From an uncultured Clostridia bacterium (GTDB lineage Bacteria > Bacillota > Clostridia > Christensenellales > Borkfalkiaceae), in NCBI GenBank assembly GCA_947174955.1, contig CAMWKX010000027.1, positions 1-10,612 on the forward strand: a DNA stretch of 10,612 nucleotides, in the 5' to 3' direction. A program made the translations under genes and the position numbers. Below the pieces are notes generated by a model. It saw only the letters and a list, made by a program, of their open reading frames with translations. It ran no database searches and was not told the origin of the DNA. How positions within the stretch are numbered: position 1 is the first letter of the stretch; each line of letters begins with the position of its first letter. This document shows positions 6,382 to 10,612 of the stretch, in pieces.

Positions 6382-6899
6382 CGACGAAATTGTTTGAAAG
6401 ATTAGTTACTAAGTTTTCAATAAAAGTAAACGATTTGGCTAAGTACCTTGAAATTTCAAAGGCTACGATATACAACTATCGTAATCTTGAAAGGTTTTCC
6501 GATATACCTAGCGATAAGCAGTACAAGATATTCTATCTATTTGGTAAGGAAACTGAGGAAGAGCTTGAACTTGTTCTGGACGAATCAGATAACGATACGT
6601 TAGCGAAATATGTAAACCGAATTTCAAGCATATTAAAAGGAAGCGTTCAAGAAAACGTAGGTTCGATTGCTTCAATTGAAGAACTGTCAGGGACGGTAGA
6701 ACGGTTAAAGCAAGAAAATTCAGCATTGCAACGTCAACTTGTCTGGCTACAAAAATTTAGCGGTATGGACGAGTTTACAAAATCTGTTGTTCTAGATAAG
6801 GTTGCAAGCATAGTCAACGGTGTTTCAAACGTGGAAATTAAGGAATTTATAGATTACTTAAACATATTTGAGATTTATAAGGCAAACGGTAAGAGGTAA
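6378..6899 (+). CDS. HTH DNA-binding protein with coiled coil
   Basis: This 173-residue protein begins with a helix-turn-helix at about residues 15-44. It has the usual spacing of two helices around a turn (VNDLAKYLEISKATIYNYRN, residues 17-36), followed by a wing-like SDIPSDKQYK. An acidic linker (58-72) leads to a helical region with a short coiled coil (about 100-126, ELSGTVERLKQENSALQRQL), suggesting a dimer. The C-terminal helices (130-170) are unassigned. It starts inside the stop of the preceding gene (ATGA at 6378-6381). It probably regulates this operon, with the repeats at 5788-5853 as candidate targets, or serves as the DNA-recognition part of the system. It resembles XRE-type or phage-type small regulators but is not a clear member of a named family. 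Confidence 0.82.
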   Translation: MTTKLFERLVTKFSIKVNDLAKYLEISKATIYNYRNLERFSDIPSDKQYKIFYLFGKETEEELELVLDESDNDTLAKYVNRISSILKGSVQENVGSIASIEELSGTVERLKQENSALQRQLVWLQKFSGMDEFTKSVVLDKVASIVNGVSNVEIKEFIDYLNIFEIYKANGKR

Positions 6900-6902
6900 C
6901 AG

Positions 6903-7916
6903 ATGAGTAATTGGCAAAAGATAAGTTTGAGAGATGCGGTTGGTAAAGTCGTGTTCGACGACGAATGGGGCTTTATAAGATTTGACGGCAACGTTTCCTA
7001 TTCTGTTGGTGGACATGATTTGAGTTACTATTATTTAGAAGAAGATGGGCAAAAAAGTCAAATTAGACCGAACACATATAGTGTCAAAGATTTGATATCT
7101 CTGTTTTCGAAACAAATATATTATCGTAATCAAAACTACGGATATTACGGCAGAAATCAACAACAATATTTAAGTGTCGCAGTTGAAGAAATTACGGTAA
7201 CTCTTAACAATAGTGATAGATATTCTTATAATACAAACCGTTTTTTAGGACAACATTCATTTGTAATCAAAAAGAAAGATAAAAAGCGCTTAGAGTATTT
7301 ACGCCACGTATGGATTTGCGACGAAATTCAAGATGATAAATCTGATTCGGGCAAGCGCCTAAGACCGCCGCTTTTTAAAGATTTAAAAGTCGGTGATGAA
7401 ATCTTACTAAATGGGCAAAAGCATTTGATTGGCGTAGTTTATGAGCAACCGAATGAAAGCGGTTATATGTTTGCGGCTACACCAAGCTATGAGGGTGCGA
7501 AGGGGGCATCCGTCAACGTTACTTTTAACGATACGGTTTGTGTTTTGCCATACGAAGAACAATCTGTTCCCGAAACAGAACAATTCAATACATATAAGAA
7601 CGAATTTGAGTTAAGTCCTTATATCGTCAAGTCTGGGCAGTGTCTGAATGTGTATTGGAACAAAATTGAAGATGCTGCGGAATATATAGTTGCTCTTTAT
7701 AAGAAATATGACAGACCGTATTTGCAAAAGATTTATCATTTAAAAGATTACACTGTTGAAAGGAACGACGGATTTGTTTCAATTGACGGATTAATGGATG
7801 AGGGATATATAGTTACGGTAAGAGCGGAAAACCGAAACGGTGAAGAAATAGCACTCTCCCGTGGGATTCCAATAAACAGCAATAAGCAGTGCATACCGCA
7901 GTACTGGAAGGAGTAA
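6903..7916 (+). CDS. Two-domain protein: unknown N-terminal region plus Fn3-like C-terminus
   Basis: In this 337-residue soluble protein, the N-terminal ~230 residues match no family I recognise. That part is rich in beta-type sequence, has a Tyr/Asn/Gln-rich stretch (about 71-90), a basic segment KKKDKKR (123-129), and a small-barrel-like segment LKVGDEILLNGQKHLIGVVY (161-180). Residues ~237-325 repeat the Fn3-like pattern of its neighbours: LNVYWNK (W252), DAAEYIVALY (257-266), a Leu before the E-F turn (L297), and GYIVTVRAENRNGEEIALS (301-319). No signal peptide or membrane segment is seen. The ATG lies 3 bases after the HTH stop with AAGAGG (6891-6896) as ribosome site, so it belongs to the same transcript. 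It is the largest Fn3-like member and may be the hub that the single-domain paralogues resemble or compete with. Function unknown. Confidence 0.82.
   Translation: MSNWQKISLRDAVGKVVFDDEWGFIRFDGNVSYSVGGHDLSYYYLEEDGQKSQIRPNTYSVKDLISLFSKQIYYRNQNYGYYGRNQQQYLSVAVEEITVTLNNSDRYSYNTNRFLGQHSFVIKKKDKKRLEYLRHVWICDEIQDDKSDSGKRLRPPLFKDLKVGDEILLNGQKHLIGVVYEQPNESGYMFAATPSYEGAKGASVNVTFNDTVCVLPYEEQSVPETEQFNTYKNEFELSPYIVKSGQCLNVYWNKIEDAAEYIVALYKKYDRPYLQKIYHLKDYTVERNDGFVSIDGLMDEGYIVTVRAENRNGEEIALSRGIPINSNKQCIPQYWKE
7906..7913 (+). promoter_or_regulatory. Ribosome site that fixes the start of the next gene
   Basis: GGAAGGAG lies 5 bases before the ATG at 7919. An in-frame ATG exists at 7889, inside the previous gene, but it lacks any such site. 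This decides for a 112-residue product starting MNSIDAH. Confidence 0.85.
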
Positions 7917-7918
7917 AT

Positions 7919-8257
7919 ATGAATTCTATAGATGCTCATTGTTTAGGTATTCCGTACGGAGGTATGGTTTGGTGGAAAAAGATAGACGAAGCGGCAAGAT
8001 ATTTAGTTTATCTTTATATTGCAGAAAAAGAAATTTATAACGAAATTGCTTGTGTTGAGAAAGACAGGCAGACGCTTTATCATACATTTGAAGGTTTGGC
8101 TATGATTAATAAAGTCTGGGATGGTTACCGTTGTTGTTGGCGCAATACGGACTATGCTTACTATGTTTCAATAGCAGCTGAGGATAGAAATGGTAATATT
8201 ATAGCAGAAAGTCAAAATATAAAATTGGATCCGCTTTCTGCACATGGTAATAATTAA
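7919..8257 (+). CDS. Single-domain Fn3-like protein, paralogue with Cys/Trp-rich loop
   Basis: This 112-residue soluble protein is almost entirely one Fn3-like domain: GGMVWWKK (14-21), DEAARYLVYLY (23-33), TFEGL (56-60), then YYVSIAAEDRNGNIIAES (81-98). Compared with the shortest paralogue (8649-8975), it carries about 20 extra residues between the E-F turn and strand F (61-80), including Trp, Arg and two adjacent Cys (KVWDGYRCCWRNTDYA). The Cys pair could bind metal or form disulfides, but nothing shows this. It begins 2 bases after the previous stop. Likely a member of a family whose exposed loop varies while the core is kept, which would suit a binding or adaptor role (inference). Confidence 0.85.
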   Translation: MNSIDAHCLGIPYGGMVWWKKIDEAARYLVYLYIAEKEIYNEIACVEKDRQTLYHTFEGLAMINKVWDGYRCCWRNTDYAYYVSIAAEDRNGNIIAESQNIKLDPLSAHGNN

Positions 8258-8274
8258 GGGGTGGAGACAAATTC

Positions 8275-8457
8275 ATGAACAAAATAAATGCAACTTGCAA
8301 ACCGATTTTAAACGGAATAATGGCTTGTTGGGAAGGTGTAGATAATGCTGCCAGATATGTTATCACGCTTTATATAAATGACGCAGATATTTCTACACGA
8401 ATTAATGAAAGGACAGAAAAGTATTGTGCTTTTACTGGACTTGCAGCAATTGATAAT
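8275..8457 (+). repeat. Tandem gene duplication, copy 1 (copy 2 at 8649-8831)
   Basis: The 5' 183 bases of this gene align without gaps to 8649-8831. They include an identical 28-base run at 8299-8326 and 8673-8700 and the shared coding block for ISTRINERTEKYC. Most other differences look like third-position or conservative changes, so both copies seem to be under protein-level selection. Confidence 0.85.
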
Positions 8458-8637
8458 ACCACCATCAGTATTACGAGTAGTATTTGTCGGGCAGCTAAAG
8501 CAGTAATATATCACGATAGTTATGCTTCACCACAACATTCAGGATTTGATTACTATGTAAAAGTTTCTGCCGAAAACAGGAACGGCGAAATAATTGCTGA
8601 ATCGGAAAAAATAAAATGTTCAGTAAATGAGTTTTAG
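8275..8637 (+). CDS. Single-domain Fn3-like protein with the longest variable loop
   Basis: This 120-residue soluble protein has the core pattern ILNGIMACWEG (11-21), NAARYVITLY (24-33), FTGLAAIDN (53-61) and YYVKVSAENRNGEIIAES (93-110). Between the E-F turn and strand F it has about 32 extra residues (62-93, Ser/Thr/Ile then basic and aromatic) that the next paralogue lacks. Its first 61 residues match those of the next protein at about 43 positions. No signal peptide. The ribosome site is GGTGGAG (8259-8265). It appears to be a tandem-duplication product whose loop has expanded, or from which the loop was lost in its sister. Function unknown. Confidence 0.85.
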   Translation: MNKINATCKPILNGIMACWEGVDNAARYVITLYINDADISTRINERTEKYCAFTGLAAIDNTTISITSSICRAAKAVIYHDSYASPQHSGFDYYVKVSAENRNGEIIAESEKIKCSVNEF

Positions 8638-8648
8638 GAGAAAATAAA

Positions 8649-8975
8649 ATGAACAAATTGAATTTAACTTGTAAACCGATTTTAAACGGAATAATGGCTT
8701 ATTGGGAGGGCGAGGAAAAAGCCGCAAGATACATCGTATCGCTGCATATAGGTGAAACGGAAATTTCAACCCGAATTAACGAAAGGACGGAAAAGTACTG
8801 CACCTTTTCGGGACTTGCCGAGTTAGATAATTACAAAATTAAAGTCGTGGCGGAAGACCGTAACGGGACAGTAATTGCTGAGAGTTCGCAGCCAGAGGTT
8901 GAAGTGGAAGATCTTAACCACAAGCTGAATGTAATAATACGGAAACTAGACGACGTTGCTTACGCCGCAGTTTAA
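8649..8975 (+). CDS. Minimal Fn3-like protein with amphipathic C-terminal helix
   Basis: This 108-residue protein is the most compact member: ILNGIMAYWEG (11-21), KAARYIVSLH (24-33), FSGLAELDN (53-61), then directly YKIKVVAEDRNGTVIAES (62-79), without the loop insert of its two upstream sisters. After an acidic hinge (PEVEVEDL) comes a heptad-like helix, residues 88-106 (DLNHKLNVIIRKLDDVAYA), a likely oligomerisation or docking segment next to the ATPase gene. The ribosome site is TAGGAG (8635-8640). It lies 12 bases before the AAA+ gene, whose AAGGAGG site overlaps its stop region. Its codons are GC-richer than those of 8275-8637, although the proteins are close. Function unknown; adaptor for the ATPase is a guess. 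Confidence 0.87.
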   Translation: MNKLNLTCKPILNGIMAYWEGEEKAARYIVSLHIGETEISTRINERTEKYCTFSGLAELDNYKIKVVAEDRNGTVIAESSQPEVEVEDLNHKLNVIIRKLDDVAYAAV

Positions 8976-8987
8976 GGAGGAAATAAA

Positions 8988-10589
8988 ATGAGATATTACG
9001 AAGAAGAATTGGAAACTTTGATTAAAGCGGGGGCAAAAGTAGTTGAAGTTGCTTCCTTTGAGTGGGAGCGCGTTCACGGGTTTGCAAACTACGTTGCCGA
9101 AGATTTGAACGTGGACTGGTATGCTTGGAGTGCAGTTTCGGGACTTAAAGTCTGGGACAACGGAAACTTTAAAACTATCAATCCCGATTGCGTAACCTTG
9201 CCTGCTGTGCTTGATTACTATCTCAAAGCGGAAAACGATATGTTGCTTGTGCTGGAGGATTTCCATCCGTACAGCGAAGTAAATAATCCCGCAAACGTAA
9301 GATATTTGCGCGAAATGATGCGTGCGCAGAGCTATTCCGGTAATTATAAAAAGGCAATTATTTTAAGCTCGCCTAATAAATTTGTTCCAGAAGAACTTTC
9401 CAAAGAGTTACCTGTAATTGAGGTTGATTTGCCTGATAGAGATACAATAGAAGTTATAGCCAACAGCGTTGTCGAAGAATATAGTGAATACTGTATTGAA
9501 AATGAAATAACTCCTAAGTTGTTGGAATCCGCATTGGGTCTTACCGTTATGGAAGCACGGCTCGCATTTGCAAAAGCTATAATTCAGAACCGCAAACTTA
9601 CCGAAGAGGAAATACCGTTGATTATCAGCGAAAAAGAGCAGATAATCAAAAAGAGCGGACTTTTGGAATACTTCCATCCGAAGGAGTACTTGACAAATAT
9701 CGGCGGCTTGGACAACCTTAAGGAATGGATACATAAGCGCGGCAATGCGTACAGTGACGAGGCTAAAAAATACGGTTTGAATACACCGCGCGGCGTATTG
9801 CTTTTGGGTGTACCTGGATGCGGTAAAAGTCTGACTGCAAAAGCTATTGCGAACGAGTGGAAATTTCCACTGTTGCGTTTTGACTTAGGTAAAGTTTTCG
9901 GCGGAATCGTCGGTGAATCTGAACGCAATATCCGTTATGCGCTTGACGTTGCAAAAACAATTTCGCCGTGCGTGCTGTGGATAGATGAAATAGAAAAGGG
10001 ATTGAGCGGTTCGCAGAGTAGCGGTAGAACTGATGGCGGTACAAGCGCGAGAGTATTCGGAACATTCTTAACGTGGATGCAGGAGAAGAAAGAGCCTGTT
10101 TTCGTCGTTGCTACGGCAAACGATATAAGCTCGCTTCCGCCCGAGCTTTTAAGAAAGGGCAGATTTGACGAAATATTCTTCGTTGACTTGCCTTCCGCAA
10201 AGGAAAGAGAAAATATATTCGCAATTCATTTAAAGAATAAAGGCAGAGATTATAAAGCACTTGGCTTAGATATGGATAAACTCGTAAAGGCAAGCGAAGG
10301 CTTTTCGGGCGCGGAAATAGAGGAGGTTGTAAACGAAGCTTTGTTCAACGCTTATGCGGACGGGCAAAAAGATGTTGAAATGAAAAACTTGCTTGACTGT
10401 ATCAGAACAACTTCGCCACTTTCAAGAACAATGGCGGAAACTATTGCCAACTTGCGTAAATGGGCTGAACAACGCGCCCGCCTTGCAAGTAAGGAAAAAC
10501 CCGAACAAGTTCAGGCCCTCGGCGAGGAAGTGCCCAGATTGCAACAAGAATATAAAAATCCTTTTATAAACAGTAAAAAGAATGATTGA
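8988..10589 (+). CDS. Ycf46-like AAA+ ATPase
   Basis: This 533-residue protein has the architecture and long motif matches of Ycf46, a AAA+ protein known from cyanobacteria and plastids with relatives in other bacteria. The N-terminal ~220 residues look like a degenerate AAA fold: a Walker-B-like LLVLEDF (86-92) and sensor-like AIILSSP (123-129), but no P-loop. The active AAA domain has IGGLDNLKEW (238-247), Walker A GVPGCGKS (274-281), the pore-loop region GGIVGESERN (305-314), Walker B VLWIDEIE (329-336), sensor-1 N378 in VATAND, the arginine pair in RKGRFDE (R389/R392), and sensor-2 GFSGAE (438-443). All catalytic residues are present, so it should hydrolyse ATP as a ring. Cyanobacterial Ycf46 has been linked to carbon-uptake regulation, which seems irrelevant here. 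It has a perfect AAGGAGG site 7 bases before the ATG. Probably the motor of the island system; its substrate is unknown. Confidence 0.93.
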   Translation: MRYYEEELETLIKAGAKVVEVASFEWERVHGFANYVAEDLNVDWYAWSAVSGLKVWDNGNFKTINPDCVTLPAVLDYYLKAENDMLLVLEDFHPYSEVNNPANVRYLREMMRAQSYSGNYKKAIILSSPNKFVPEELSKELPVIEVDLPDRDTIEVIANSVVEEYSEYCIENEITPKLLESALGLTVMEARLAFAKAIIQNRKLTEEEIPLIISEKEQIIKKSGLLEYFHPKEYLTNIGGLDNLKEWIHKRGNAYSDEAKKYGLNTPRGVLLLGVPGCGKSLTAKAIANEWKFPLLRFDLGKVFGGIVGESERNIRYALDVAKTISPCVLWIDEIEKGLSGSQSSGRTDGGTSARVFGTFLTWMQEKKEPVFVVATANDISSLPPELLRKGRFDEIFFVDLPSAKERENIFAIHLKNKGRDYKALGLDMDKLVKASEGFSGAEIEEVVNEALFNAYADGQKDVEMKNLLDCIRTTSPLSRTMAETIANLRKWAEQRARLASKEKPEQVQALGEEVPRLQQEYKNPFINSKKND

Positions 10590-10612
10590 GAATAAAACTA
10601 TCACAATAAAAA

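Larger units (their letters stand above)
5530..10612. mobile_element. Left part of a probable tRNA-integrated genomic island
   Basis: The left edge is the tRNA 3' fragment. To its right the base composition drops sharply (5821-5880 has 10 G/C in 60), and codons in 5917-8640 favour TTT, TAT and AAT, unlike the GC-richer genes before 5491. The content changes from envelope metabolism to a promoter-driven operon of HTH, Fn3-like and AAA+ genes of unknown function. No intact integrase, relaxase, transposase or phage structural gene is present, and the right end is not in the window. The element type (integrative element, satellite or defence-type island) therefore cannot be assigned. Confidence 0.6.

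Noticed and set aside
7889..7918. Upstream ATG for the 7919 gene
   Set aside because: It overlaps the previous gene and lacks a ribosome site, whereas GGAAGGAG stands 5 bases before 7919 and the paralogues start at the equivalent place.
8275..8831. CRISPR-like or transposon-type repeat
   Set aside because: The two similar blocks are long, diverged and in frame within adjacent genes, as expected of a gene duplication.
5917..8975. Secreted adhesin interpretation of the Fn3-like proteins
   Set aside because: None has a signal peptide, membrane helix or sorting motif, and they are cotranscribed with a cytoplasmic ATPase and an HTH protein.

Overview
The window looks like a chromosomal segment from a Gram-positive, probably clostridial (Bacillota), bacterium. 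Shine-Dalgarno sites are strong (AAGGAGG, GGAAGGAG), promoters are of the TTGACA type, and the envelope genes are of the teichoic-acid kind (LtaS-like sulfatase fold, CDP-glycerol glycerophosphotransferase domain, clostridial-style YidC). The genus cannot be told from the sequence alone.

Positions 1-5530 are host-like sequence with moderate to high GC (38 of the first 60 bases are G or C) and two plus-strand transcription units. The first has the 3' part of an unidentified gene (1-570) and a PAP2 membrane phosphatase (576-1193). The second starts from a promoter near 1220-1249. It encodes a membrane-anchored sulfatase/LtaS-like enzyme (1292-3043), a 699-residue fusion of a YidC/Oxa1 insertase with a TagF-like glycerophosphotransferase (3071-5170), and a small single-pass membrane protein (5183-5491). 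It ends in a strong, apparently bidirectional terminator (5499-5530). Together these genes suggest assembly or decoration of a phosphate-containing cell-envelope polymer.

Positions 5530-5553 are the exact last 24 bases of a tRNA gene on the minus strand (last T-stem base, T-loop, 3' T-stem strand, 3' acceptor strand, discriminator base, CCA). The rest of the tRNA is missing, and the DNA to the right is abruptly AT-rich (10 G/C in the 60 bases 5821-5880). This is the signature of an attachment site of an element integrated into a tRNA gene. The element would start here and run past the right edge. A 28-codon minus-strand open stretch (5608-5691) may be the decayed tail of its integrase.

Positions 5871-10589 form one plus-strand operon behind a near-consensus promoter and a cluster of operator-like repeats. 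It encodes a cytoplasmic fibronectin-III-like protein with a helical tail (5917-6381), an HTH/coiled-coil protein (6378-6899), a two-domain protein with an unknown N-terminus and an Fn3-like C-terminus (6903-7916), three short single-domain Fn3-like proteins (7919-8257, 8275-8637, 8649-8975), and a Ycf46-like AAA+ ATPase (8988-10589). None of the Fn3-like proteins has a signal peptide. They share a core (Trp, AA-x-Tyr, AE-x-RNG-x-x-x-AES) but differ in one loop. The best candidate for an undescribed system is this island-borne set of paralogous intracellular beta-sandwich proteins with a dedicated AAA+ motor and regulator. A role in recognising and remodelling targets, possibly in element maintenance or conflict with other elements, is inference only.
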